The position numbers and the translations under genes were made by a program. From positions 1 through 20,613 of the forward strand of contig JBLNBW010000215.1 of NCBI GenBank assembly GCA_050260255.1: a DNA stretch of 20,613 bases. The letters run 5' to 3'. This document shows, piece by piece, positions 1 to 7,434 of this stretch; positions within the stretch are counted from its first letter, which is position 1; each line of letters starts with the position of its first letter. The stretch comes from JAQGMV01 sp050260255. GTDB taxonomy: Bacteria > Pseudomonadota > Gammaproteobacteria > Burkholderiales > SG8-41. A model generated the notes under the pieces. The model saw nothing but the letters and a program-made list of their open reading frames with translations, was not told the origin of the DNA and did no database searches.

Positions 1-126
1 GCGCGTCAGGAATGCGGGGAATATCCGATGGCGGAGTCATAGTTGAGCCGGTCGGCTCGAACGACTTGTTATACGCAAGAGAACGAATGGTTGCCACCCC
101 GAGTCTCGCTTGCTGCCAGGCACGCC

Positions 127-567
127 TTAGCCGAGCTGCTCGGCAAGCGCGATAATGATGCCTTCAGGGCCACGGATGTAACAGAGCCGGTACATGTCCT
201 CGTACTGGACGATTTCGCCCATGAGCTCGGCGCCATGGGCGCGCAAGCGCGCGACGACGTCCTCGATGTCGTCGACGGCGAACATGATGCGACGTATGCC
301 CAGCGTATTCACCGGTGCGTTCTTCGGCTCAACACTGACCGCTGCCGGCGCGTGGAACTTGTCCAGCTCGACCCGACCCTGGCCGTCAGGGGTCCGCATC
401 GTCGCGATCGTGCATCGAACGTTTTCCAGCCCGACGACAAGGTCCACCCAACGTCCCTCGACTGTCGTCTCCCCCTCGAGCTCCATACCAAGCTCGAAGA
501 AGAAGGCCTTCACAGCCTCAAGGTCGTCGACCACGATGAGGACGTTGTCCATCCGTTTAAGCGTCAT
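127..567 (-). CDS. VOC family (glyoxalase/bleomycin-resistance fold) protein
   Basis: This 146-residue protein has two beta-alpha-beta-beta-beta modules typical of the vicinal oxygen chelate superfamily. The first starts at NVLIVVDDLE (residues 8-17) and the second at IRRIMFAVDDIE (about 91-102), ending in the GPEGIII strand near the C terminus. The usual first metal ligand (the His of a DHV motif) is Asn8, and the second-half ligands are also poorly conserved. It may therefore bind no metal, or a different set; the substrate is unknown. The fold assignment is secure; the reaction is not. The ATG at 567 is preceded by AAGGAT. It lies 59 bases downstream of the ATP-grasp gene on the same strand and could be co-transcribed with it. 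Confidence 0.9.
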   Translation of the reverse strand: MTLKRMDNVLIVVDDLEAVKAFFFELGMELEGETTVEGRWVDLVVGLENVRCTIATMRTPDGQGRVELDKFHAPAAVSVEPKNAPVNTLGIRRIMFAVDDIEDVVARLRAHGAELMGEIVQYEDMYRLCYIRGPEGIIIALAEQLG

Positions 568-626
568 ATCCTTCCCTGCCTCGTCTCACCCTGATGCCCC
601 GTACATGGTTCGCCGCGGTCCGGGCT

Positions 627-1637
627 CTACCCGCGCGACCGCTTGAACGCCGCGTCCACGATGCCCGCGATCAGATCGGGATAAGCCACGCCGGCAAAGC
701 AGCGGTTCTGTCCGAAGGTGTGCGGGCTCAAGTCCGGATTCGGATTCGCTTCCAGAAAGACGAGCTCGTCATCGGGCGTGAGCCGGAAGTCCAGTCGCGC
801 GTAATCGCGCAGCTTCAACGCACGAAATATCTTCACGCTCGCCATCTCGACGTGGCGCAGCACGCCAGGTGACAGCTTCGCCGTGCGATAGCCGATCTTC
901 CACCTCGCGCGATAGGCCGCGTTCGTCTTGATGAGGCTGGTCGCTATCGTCGGCGCGCCGGCGCCCGATCTGCCGACGACGAGCTCGAGCGGCGCCAGCA
1001 CGCGAGGCCGGTTGCCGAGCAGTCCGACGAAGAGATCTCTCCCGGGAACGTATTCCTCGACGAGCAACGGCGTGCGCAGTCGGCGCCTCACCGCCTGCAC
1101 CCGGCGTGCAAGCTCGCGCGGCGTACGAACGAGCGAGTTTCTTCCGATCTCGTCGGAACCGTCCCCAAACTGCGGCTTCACGATGAGCGGATATGCCAAA
1201 TCGCCGGTGCGGGCACCGCGTCCATACACGATCACATGCCGGGGCACCCTGATGCCCAGCGAGGCGACGATCGCCTTGGACAACGCTTTGTCGCGCGCGA
1301 GATGCATGCCGACCGGACCGGTGCCGGTATAACGCAGCTTCAAGGCGTCCAGCACGCCGGCGATGGCGGCATCGAGCCGCCGGTCGCCGTCTATCCACTC
1401 GGTAAGATTGAAGACGAGCCGCGGATTCATGTCGCGCAGCCGCCGTATCGTCTCGTCCATGCCGACATCGAACGGGACGACGTCGACGCGCGCATGACGC
1501 GCGCGCAGACACTTCACGACTTCGCTTTCCATGCTGCCCGCCTCGGGCAGAAAGCCGCGGCGTCCATTCGTCCCCGTTTCGACGTCGACGAGCACGGCGA
1601 CATCGCAACGCGGCTGGCGTTTTCTCGAATCGGCCAT
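627..1637 (-). CDS. D-alanine-D-alanine ligase-like ATP-grasp enzyme
   Basis: This is a 336-residue ATP-grasp protein resembling D-Ala-D-Ala ligases. It has an N-terminal Rossmann-like domain (AVLVDVETG onward), then the ATP-grasp core with the ATP-binding lysine in LIVKPQFGDGS, the adenine-side strand LLVEEYVPGRD, and the magnesium-binding C-terminal motif RLDFRLTP...VFLEANPNPDLSP. Such enzymes form an amide or peptide bond through an acyl-phosphate; the substrates here are unknown. There is no mur/ddl context, so a role in cell-wall synthesis is not supported. The frame stays open to an ATG at 1706, but that start is next to a hairpin and upstream of a good promoter. The ATG at 1637 (or 1646) is preferred. 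No Shine-Dalgarno is seen, which fits an almost leaderless transcript. Confidence 0.85.
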   Translation of the reverse strand: MADSRKRQPRCDVAVLVDVETGTNGRRGFLPEAGSMESEVVKCLRARHARVDVVPFDVGMDETIRRLRDMNPRLVFNLTEWIDGDRRLDAAIAGVLDALKLRYTGTGPVGMHLARDKALSKAIVASLGIRVPRHVIVYGRGARTGDLAYPLIVKPQFGDGSDEIGRNSLVRTPRELARRVQAVRRRLRTPLLVEEYVPGRDLFVGLLGNRPRVLAPLELVVGRSGAGAPTIATSLIKTNAAYRARWKIGYRTAKLSPGVLRHVEMASVKIFRALKLRDYARLDFRLTPDDELVFLEANPNPDLSPHTFGQNRCFAGVAYPDLIAGIVDAAFKRSRG

Positions 1638-1644
1638 GACGCGC

Positions 1645-1672
1645 ATTGTACCGCTTGTGCTTATCCGTACAA
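1645..1672 (-). promoter_or_regulatory. Sigma-70-type promoter for the ATP-grasp gene
   Basis: Read on the minus strand there is a -35 TTGTAC (1672-1667), a 16-bp spacer and a -10 TACAAT (1650-1645). Transcription would be expected to begin 6-8 bases further on, at about 1639-1637, which is the ATG of the ATP-grasp gene. This predicts a leaderless or nearly leaderless mRNA and agrees with the absence of a ribosome binding site. The motif match is seen directly; activity is inferred. Confidence 0.55.
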
Positions 1673-1675
1673 GAT

Positions 1676-1700
1676 GCGGGGCGGCATCGAGCCGCCCCGC
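1676..1700 (-). terminator. Hairpin terminator downstream of the LVIVD gene
   Basis: A perfect 10-bp inverted repeat (GCGGGGCGGC / GCCGCCCCGC) with a 5-base loop lies 24 bases after the stop codon of the beta-propeller gene. The following bases (ATCTTGT on the minus strand) are only weakly T-rich, so it is a strong stem with a poor U tract. It ends just before the -35 box of the next gene and probably insulates the two units. Confidence 0.6.
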
Positions 1701-1724
1701 GCTCATGTCGACTCGTCCGCGAGC

Positions 1725-3251
1725 TTACTTCAGGTTCGCGACCTTGCGCGCATCTCCGGTGAGCTCGAGGATGTGCATGCCGGTGTTCGCTCTATCGACG
1801 ATGTAGACGTAGCCGCGATCGTCCACCTCGACGTTGTTCGTCTGGATCGCGATCTTGCACCGCTCGGCGCCGTCGATCTTGGTGCAGCGCTTGGCCGTGT
1901 TCTCGTTGATCGCCGGGATGTAATAGCCTACCTCTCGCGGCGTGTACGGATCGCGGATGTCGATCGCGCGCACGCCCGCGTTGAACCAGGCGACGAACAC
2001 CATGCGCTTGTAGTAGATGGGTCCCATGTCCTCGTTCGACGAGTGCGTGCCGAATCGCCCGCCGCGCGAGCAGAAGTTTCCGCTTTTTTCCGGCACTGCG
2101 TAGCTCGACACGCCGAACGGCTTCTTCTCGTCGGTGATGTCCAGGATGTACATCATGTGATAGTCCTCCTGGCACTCGTTCTGCGTCGACTCGCTCACCA
2201 CGACCATGAAGTCGCGCTTGGCCGGCTTGCCGGTTCGGCTCTCCGCCGTTTTCGTCCTGAACGCGTCGAACATCGGCGGCTCCATGCCGAGCACCGGGAA
2301 GGTGGTGTGCGCACCGACCGTGGGATACAGGTCGACGCGGCTTACCTGCGGATAGAGCAGATTCTCGGGCGTGGGCGCGAACGGATCCTTCGCCGCGGGA
2401 TTGCCCTTCAGGAGCTTTTCGCGGTCCACGATCTGCACCACGCCGCCCAGCAGCGTGCCATAGCCGAAATACACGCGATTGCCGACCGCTATCGGACCAT
2501 GCGTATCTTCCGGCACGTACTCGGAGCTCGAGCCGGGCTCCTGCCCGACCAGTGCGAAGTTGCGGATGAACTTCGGATGCGCGGGATCAGACAGATCGTA
2601 AATCTTCGTCATCCGCTTCGTGCGCCAGCGCTCGGGCCGACCGTCCGAGATCAGGTATGCGATGCCGGTGTCGCATTCCCACCAGTTCTTGTGCGTGTCC
2701 TTGAGGCCTCTGACCACGGTAGTGACGAGCGTCGGCCGCTCCGGCGTCGTGACGTCCCAGACCTCGTGCGAGGACGTGCCGCCGGTGCGCAGCAGATAGA
2801 CTTTGGCAGGGTCACCCTTCGGCAGTTTCTTGCCGTCGCACAAGCGCACCATCTGTGCCCCGCCTCGCTCGCCGAAACCGGCCTCCCCCGGAATATGGGC
2901 GAGGTACTTCGGACGCTTGGGATCCGTGACGTCGACGATGGAGGTGCCGTTGTCCTCCTTCTGCTTGGTGAGCGGGTTGTATGGCTGCGGCACTTCCTGC
3001 GTGCCGCCATGGTGGCCGACATAAGCGATCCACCGGTTGCCCTGATGATGCACGACCGGCTGATACGCGCTGCGTGCCTGCAGGTCGCTGTAGCCCACCA
3101 GCCGCATGTTCTTCGCTTCTTCCTTGCGGGATGCGGGCGCGATCTCCGGCTCCTGCGCGGCGAAGCTCGCACCGTACCCGACCGTCAGCACCATTGCGCC
3201 GGCGACCCATGCACGGCGCATGCACGCCGATACTCCTCCTTGCTCTTGCAT
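1725..3251 (-). CDS. Exported LVIVD-repeat beta-propeller protein
   Basis: This 508-residue protein has a Sec signal peptide (charged MRRAW, hydrophobic stretch, SFAA cleavage region near residue 32), so it is probably periplasmic. The mature part contains repeats of the form IVDVTDPKRPKYLAHI, VWDVTTPERPTLV, IYDLSDPAHPKFI, ILDITDEKKPFGV and AIDIRDPYTPREVGYY. These are blades of the LVIVD family beta-propeller. No catalytic motif is recognised; such proteins are usually of unknown or binding function. Two starts are possible. The ATG at 3251 has GGGAGGAG 4 bases upstream and is chosen. The ATG at 3221, which gives a shorter, more classical signal peptide, also has AGGAGGAG but 11 bases away. 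It diverges from the cupredoxin operon and is followed by a hairpin at 1676-1700. Confidence 0.88.
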   Translation of the reverse strand: MQEQGGVSACMRRAWVAGAMVLTVGYGASFAAQEPEIAPASRKEEAKNMRLVGYSDLQARSAYQPVVHHQGNRWIAYVGHHGGTQEVPQPYNPLTKQKEDNGTSIVDVTDPKRPKYLAHIPGEAGFGERGGAQMVRLCDGKKLPKGDPAKVYLLRTGGTSSHEVWDVTTPERPTLVTTVVRGLKDTHKNWWECDTGIAYLISDGRPERWRTKRMTKIYDLSDPAHPKFIRNFALVGQEPGSSSEYVPEDTHGPIAVGNRVYFGYGTLLGGVVQIVDREKLLKGNPAAKDPFAPTPENLLYPQVSRVDLYPTVGAHTTFPVLGMEPPMFDAFRTKTAESRTGKPAKRDFMVVVSESTQNECQEDYHMMYILDITDEKKPFGVSSYAVPEKSGNFCSRGGRFGTHSSNEDMGPIYYKRMVFVAWFNAGVRAIDIRDPYTPREVGYYIPAINENTAKRCTKIDGAERCKIAIQTNNVEVDDRGYVYIVDRANTGMHILELTGDARKVANLK

Positions 3252-3341
3252 ATCACTCCTCCCTGAAGTGGCGCGCCGTCCACCGCAACAGCGGCGATGC
3301 ACGAGCACGATGACGAGCAGCCGCTGGCGGCGCGGCGCTTG

Positions 3342-3347
3342 TATACT
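3342..3347 (+). promoter_or_regulatory. Possible -10 box for the cupredoxin operon
   Basis: TATACT lies 41 bases before the ATG at 3389 in the 137-base divergent gap. No convincing -35 box is found at the usual distance. Its reverse complement could also read as a weak -10 for the opposite gene. Confidence 0.28.
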
Positions 3348-3388
3348 CCGTGGCGATTCTGACATAAGCGGGCACAAGGCGGTAAAGC

Positions 3389-3766
3389 ATGAAGCGCATC
3401 ATCATCCACGTGCTCCAGGCGGCATTGTTGACGCTGGCATCGGCGCCGGCAGCGGATGCCTGCGCTGCGCCCGAAAAGACGTTTCATCTGTCGATCGTGC
3501 GCGGTCAGGTGAAAGCGTCGGAACGCGTCCTGCGCGTGGAACAGGGCGATCGGGTGCACCTTACCGCAGCAAGCGACGCGGCCGGCGAGCTCCATCTGCA
3601 TGGTTATCGCCTGGAAGCGAAGCTCACGCCCGGCACGATGGCTGATCTCGCCTTCAAAGCCTACGCAACCGGCCGCTATCCGCTCGAATGGCATCCGGCA
3701 AGCGATAAAGCGCGACGTTTCCATCACGGTCCGCCGCTCGCAGTCGTCGAAGTGCATCCTAAATGA
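3389..3766 (+). CDS. Exported cupredoxin-like protein
   Basis: This 125-residue protein begins with a Sec signal peptide (MKRIIIH, a hydrophobic stretch, then APAADA as probable cleavage site). The mature part looks like a small cupredoxin-type beta sandwich: FHLSIVRGQV, LRVEQGDRVHLT, ELHLHGYRL (His69, His71), LAFKAYATGRYPLEWH (His102) and a final PLAVVEVHP strand. Histidines are plentiful (also His112-His113), but the Cys and Met ligands of blue-copper proteins are absent. Any copper site would be His-based, or the domain binds no metal. The stop overlaps the next start as ATGA (3763-3766), so it is translationally coupled to the membrane protein gene and probably works with it in the periplasm. 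The fold call is moderately sure; the function is unknown. Confidence 0.8.
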   Translation: MKRIIIHVLQAALLTLASAPAADACAAPEKTFHLSIVRGQVKASERVLRVEQGDRVHLTAASDAAGELHLHGYRLEAKLTPGTMADLAFKAYATGRYPLEWHPASDKARRFHHGPPLAVVEVHPK

Positions 3767-3960
3767 GGCGCGCACGCGCAGCGCTTGCGCTGCTCTCCGG
3801 CATGCCGGGCGCGGCGGGGGCCCATGCTTTCGACGCGCGCTACGATCTTCCTGTACCGCTCTCCTATTTCGTCGCAGGTGCGACAGCGGCCGTAGCGCTG
3901 TCGTTCGTGGTAACAGCCGTATTCGTGCGTAATCCGCCGAATGCGCGCGCCGAAGAATAG
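3763..3960 (+). CDS. Small membrane protein; N-terminal piece of a split membrane protein
   Basis: This 65-residue reading frame encodes a signal-like hydrophobic start, a GAHAFDARYDLPVPLS motif and one transmembrane segment (about residues 33-55, YFVAGATAAVALSFVVTAVFV), then a short polar tail. From memory, HAFxxRYDLPxPL followed by such a helix is how larger polytopic proteins of the neighbouring gene's type begin. The frame ends in TAG (3958-3960), and the next gene continues in exactly the same frame from the next codons. I therefore read it as the N-terminal part of one protein that has been separated by a stop codon, or as a genuine separate subunit. Its start overlaps the cupredoxin stop by 4 bases. 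Confidence 0.7.
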   Translation: MRRARAALALLSGMPGAAGAHAFDARYDLPVPLSYFVAGATAAVALSFVVTAVFVRNPPNARAEE

Positions 3961-3963
3961 GCG

Positions 3964-5202
3964 TTGCGTGTAGGCGCCGCTGCGCCGTTCGTGACGGCTG
4001 CGTGCCGCATGCTTTCGATCGCACTGCTCGCTGCCACCATTGCGGCCGGGCTGTGGGGGACGCGTGACCCGGTGATGAATCTCGCACCGACGCTGGTGTG
4101 GGTCGTGTTCTGGGCGGGACTCTCGCTCGTCGTCGCGTGCGTCGGAAACGTATGGACCATCATCGATCCCTGGCGCGCGATCTTCGAAGCGCTGGACGCC
4201 CTTGCCCGCCGCCTCGGCCGCGAGCGAGGGATAACGCTCGCGTACCGCTATCCGGAAAAGTTGGGCGCGTGGCCGGCGGTCGTGATCCTGCTCGCCGTCG
4301 CATGGCTGGAGGTCGTTTATCCGGAAGGCGCCGAGCCGTATCGGCTCGCCTGCATCGTCCTCGGCTGGTCGGCTGTGACGCTCCTCGGCGCGATCGTGTT
4401 CGGGCGCGAGGCATGGGCGCGCAATGCCGATGTTTTCGCACTCTACTTTGGCACGCTCGGGCGCTTCGCCCCGTTCCGCTACGTCCGTGACGAGCAACTC
4501 GTGATGATGCGACCGCCGGGGCGCGGGCTCCTGCACCCTGCCGCCGATACGCTTGCGATGGCGGCCTTCGTTCTCGCCATGCTCGCCACCGTGCTGTTCG
4601 ACGGCTTGCTGAGCGGCGAAGCGTGGTGGGCATTGCAGGCAAGCATCACGCGCGTGTTTCCGGTGCTCAAGACCGGTCACCTAATGGGGACGCTGGGGCT
4701 GGTCGCGGTGTGGAGTGCCCTCTTTGGAGCGTATGCCGTGTGCTCCATCTGTGCTGCGCGGATCACCGGGCACTCGCCGCGCCGCGTCGTGCTCGCCTAT
4801 GTCTTCACGCTGGTGCCTATCGCCGTCGCGTACAACATCGCGCACAACTTCTCCAGCCTCGTCATCCAGGGCCAGCAAGTGATACCGCTGCTGTCCGATC
4901 CGCTGGGATTGCAGTGGGACCTTTTCGGGACCGCGCACTATAAGCCGAAGATAGGCTTGGTCCATGCGCGAACGACATGGTATGTCGCGATAGGCGCGCT
5001 CGTCGCCGGGCACGTGGCTTCTGTCTGGCTCGCACACCAGGTGGCGCTACGCGAACATGGAAGGCCGCGGCGTGCGGTCCTCGCGTGCCTGCCACTTACG
5101 ATCCTGATGCTGTGCTATACCGCGATGAGCCTGACCATCATCGCCGAGCCGATGGTGAAGTTCGATGTCGCCACCGACTCGGCGATGTACCGCGTGCCTT
5201 AA
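3964..5202 (+). CDS. Polytopic inner-membrane protein of unknown function
   Basis: This 412-residue protein has about nine hydrophobic helices. Striking conserved-looking elements include WGTRDPVMNLAPTLVW, VGNVWTIIDPWRAIFE, AYNIAHNFSS and GHVASVWLAHQVA, with histidines inside or next to helices. Homologues are sometimes automatically named fenitrothion hydrolase; I cannot verify that activity and do not claim it. The start is uncertain: TTG at 3964 directly follows the stop of the previous frame, and ATG at 4009 is the next candidate. Neither has a clear ribosome binding site, in line with this being the downstream half of an interrupted gene in the same frame as 3763-3960. The stop shares TTAA with the convergent molybdenum-subunit gene. 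An electron-transfer or metal-related membrane role with the cupredoxin is a guess from context. Confidence 0.72.
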   Translation: MRVGAAAPFVTAACRMLSIALLAATIAAGLWGTRDPVMNLAPTLVWVVFWAGLSLVVACVGNVWTIIDPWRAIFEALDALARRLGRERGITLAYRYPEKLGAWPAVVILLAVAWLEVVYPEGAEPYRLACIVLGWSAVTLLGAIVFGREAWARNADVFALYFGTLGRFAPFRYVRDEQLVMMRPPGRGLLHPAADTLAMAAFVLAMLATVLFDGLLSGEAWWALQASITRVFPVLKTGHLMGTLGLVAVWSALFGAYAVCSICAARITGHSPRRVVLAYVFTLVPIAVAYNIAHNFSSLVIQGQQVIPLLSDPLGLQWDLFGTAHYKPKIGLVHARTTWYVAIGALVAGHVASVWLAHQVALREHGRPRRAVLACLPLTILMLCYTAMSLTIIAEPMVKFDVATDSAMYRVP

Positions 5203-7433
5203 GCGTTGCGCGTGGCCTCCTCCGCGAGCGCCTGGTGTACGCGCTCGCCGAGCATGGGCTGCTGACGCAGCCGCACGCCGGTGAGCTGGAACACCGCGTT
5301 GGAGATCGCCGGCGCCACCAGCGGCACCGCCATTTGCCCCGCACCCGTGGGATGGTTGGGCGTCGGGATGAGCTGGATGTGGATCTGCGGCACATCCTTC
5401 TGCCGCGGCACGTGATAGTCGTAGAAGTTCGACTGCTTCACCATGCCGTTCTCTATCGTGATGCGCTCGGTGAGCGCAAGACCGAGTCCGTACACGATGG
5501 AGCTTTGCGTCTGCGCAATCACGTTGTCCGGATGCACCGCGACGCCGGGGTCTATCGTGCACCAGAAGTCGTGCACCTTGATCTCACCGGTAGACCGATT
5601 CACCGAGATTTCCGCGATGCCTGCGAGCTGCGTGCCGCTGTAATCGAGATATGCGAAGCCCAGACCGCGACCGGGACGCTTGCGGCCCCAATCCGCCATG
5701 CGCGCGACTTCTTCGATGACATGGCGCGCCCGCGGCGCCTTGTCCAGATGCTTGAGTCGGAACGCAATGGGATCGATGCCTTGCCTCGCGGCGAGCTCAT
5801 CCATGAAGACTTCGTTCGCAAACGCGTTCTGTCCCACGCCGATCGCGCGCAGCGGCGCCGTGCGTATGCCGGTGTCTTCGTGTATGCCTTCGGCGAGGCG
5901 GTTGGGAATGTCGTACGTCGGCAGCTCGGTGCCGCGCATGGCGATGTTGTCCCGGCCCTTGGAGTTCTTGTAGCGCACGGGATCCATGAACGCGAGCACG
6001 CGATCGCACACCACGCGATGATGCCAGGCGACGATCCTGCCGGATGCATCGAGACCCGCTTGTATGCGATTCACGTACAGTGGACGGAAGCGGCCGCCGT
6101 GCACGTCGTCTTCGCGCGTCCACAGCACCTTCACCGGCTTCTTCGCCGCCCTGGACATGAGGACGGAATCGACGATGAATTCGACGTCGCGGTTGCCTCG
6201 GCGGCCGAACCCGCCGCCAAGCAGCATGCCGTTGAACTTGACCTTGCTCTCCGGTATGCCGAGCGCGTTCGCCACCGCCGTGACCGCAACGGTCTGACTT
6301 TGCGTGCCGCACCAGATTTCGACTGCATCGCCGGCGGGGCTCACCGCGGCAACCGAGTTGAGCGGCTCCATCTGGGCGTGGTACGCATAGTCCGCGCGGT
6401 ACTCGCCTTCGAACACGGCGGCCGCTGCCTTCATCGCGCCGGGTGCATCGCCCTTGGTCTCCCATGCGACGCCTTTGCGCGCCGCGTCGCGCGACGCCGC
6501 CTCGAACATCGCATAGCCCTTGTCGTTCGAGTAGCCCCAGGCGCGTGCGTTGGCGCTCCACGAGACTTTCAACGCGTTCTTCGCCTTGAATGCCGCCCAC
6601 GGATCCCGGGCCAGTATGCCGACGCCGTACTTGAGGGGCACGACATCGATCACGCCGCCGATGGCGCGAGCGGCTGCATCGTCGATGCGCTCGGGCGCCG
6701 CGCCTTCCACCGGCTGCCGTACGATGGCGCCGTAGAGCATGCCCGGCACCTGCACGTCGATGCTGTACTGCGCCGTGCCGTTCACTTTCGACGGCACGTC
6801 GATGCGGCCTATCGTGTCTTTGCCGATCAGACGGAACTGCGCCTTGTCGAGCGCCGCGAGGTCGACCTGGGGCGCATCCTTGGGCACGGTCGCGAAGGCG
6901 GCAATTTCGCCGTACGTGAGCTTGCGGCCGGTTTTTTCGTGCAGGACGATGCCCGGCTGCGTCGTGAGCTCGGACATCGGCACGCTCCAGTGCCTTGCGG
7001 CGTTGTCGACCAGCACGTAGCGCACCTGCGCACCGAACTGACGCACGTCCTTGAAGTAGCCGGTCACCGTAGCGCTGCCTGCGGTGTACTGCATGCGGAA
7101 CAACGGGTTTCCGTACACCTTGTCGCTGGGCGGCGCCGGAACGATCTTCACCTTGTTCCAGTCCGCATCCATTTCTTCCGCCACGATGACGGGAATCGAG
7201 GTGAGCGACCCCTGCCCCATCTCGGCGGCCGGCGACATGATGTAGACGGTTCCATCCGTGGAGAGCGTGACCCACGGGTTCACGACGACGTTCTTTGCCG
7301 CCGCCTGAGCCTGGGCGTCGCCGACGAGCCAGCACGGCACACCGGCCGCCACGCCGAAGGTGAATCCCGCGGCACCCGTCATGAATTGACGGCGGCCGGA
7401 AGAGAACCGGGTGTCCATTCGAGCGGTCGTCAT
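5199..7433 (-). CDS. Molybdopterin-binding subunit of an isoquinoline-1-oxidoreductase-like hydroxylase
   Basis: This 744-residue protein belongs to the xanthine dehydrogenase family, of the two-subunit IorB type. It starts with a Tat signal (SGRRQFMTG, Arg14-Arg15, cleavage near AQA at 42), so the folded enzyme goes to the periplasm. Family motifs include AAEMGQGSLTSIPVIVAEE, LGGGFGRRGNRDVEF and IGVGQNAFANEVFMDELA. The family hydroxylates N-heteroaromatic rings or oxidises aldehydes with water as the oxygen donor. Near the C terminus the usual GxGE segment reads TGAGQM, so the expected catalytic Glu is Gln700. The ATG at 7433 is preceded by GGGAGG 6 bases upstream and lies 1 base after the stop of the [2Fe-2S] gene; an in-frame ATG at 7454 is less likely. 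No cytochrome subunit gene is adjacent. The natural substrate is unknown. Confidence 0.93.
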   Translation of the reverse strand: MTTARMDTRFSSGRRQFMTGAAGFTFGVAAGVPCWLVGDAQAQAAAKNVVVNPWVTLSTDGTVYIMSPAAEMGQGSLTSIPVIVAEEMDADWNKVKIVPAPPSDKVYGNPLFRMQYTAGSATVTGYFKDVRQFGAQVRYVLVDNAARHWSVPMSELTTQPGIVLHEKTGRKLTYGEIAAFATVPKDAPQVDLAALDKAQFRLIGKDTIGRIDVPSKVNGTAQYSIDVQVPGMLYGAIVRQPVEGAAPERIDDAAARAIGGVIDVVPLKYGVGILARDPWAAFKAKNALKVSWSANARAWGYSNDKGYAMFEAASRDAARKGVAWETKGDAPGAMKAAAAVFEGEYRADYAYHAQMEPLNSVAAVSPAGDAVEIWCGTQSQTVAVTAVANALGIPESKVKFNGMLLGGGFGRRGNRDVEFIVDSVLMSRAAKKPVKVLWTREDDVHGGRFRPLYVNRIQAGLDASGRIVAWHHRVVCDRVLAFMDPVRYKNSKGRDNIAMRGTELPTYDIPNRLAEGIHEDTGIRTAPLRAIGVGQNAFANEVFMDELAARQGIDPIAFRLKHLDKAPRARHVIEEVARMADWGRKRPGRGLGFAYLDYSGTQLAGIAEISVNRSTGEIKVHDFWCTIDPGVAVHPDNVIAQTQSSIVYGLGLALTERITIENGMVKQSNFYDYHVPRQKDVPQIHIQLIPTPNHPTGAGQMAVPLVAPAISNAVFQLTGVRLRQQPMLGERVHQALAEEATRNA

Positions 7434-7434
7434 G

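Noticed and set aside
45..58. GAGCCG/CGGCTC palindrome downstream of the VOC gene as a terminator
   Set aside because: The stem is only 6 bp with a 2-base loop, about 70 bases after the stop, and has no U tract. It could be chance.
1236..3266. A 676-codon plus-strand open frame
   Set aside because: It is antisense to the ATP-grasp and LVIVD genes, with low-complexity composition and no family resemblance.
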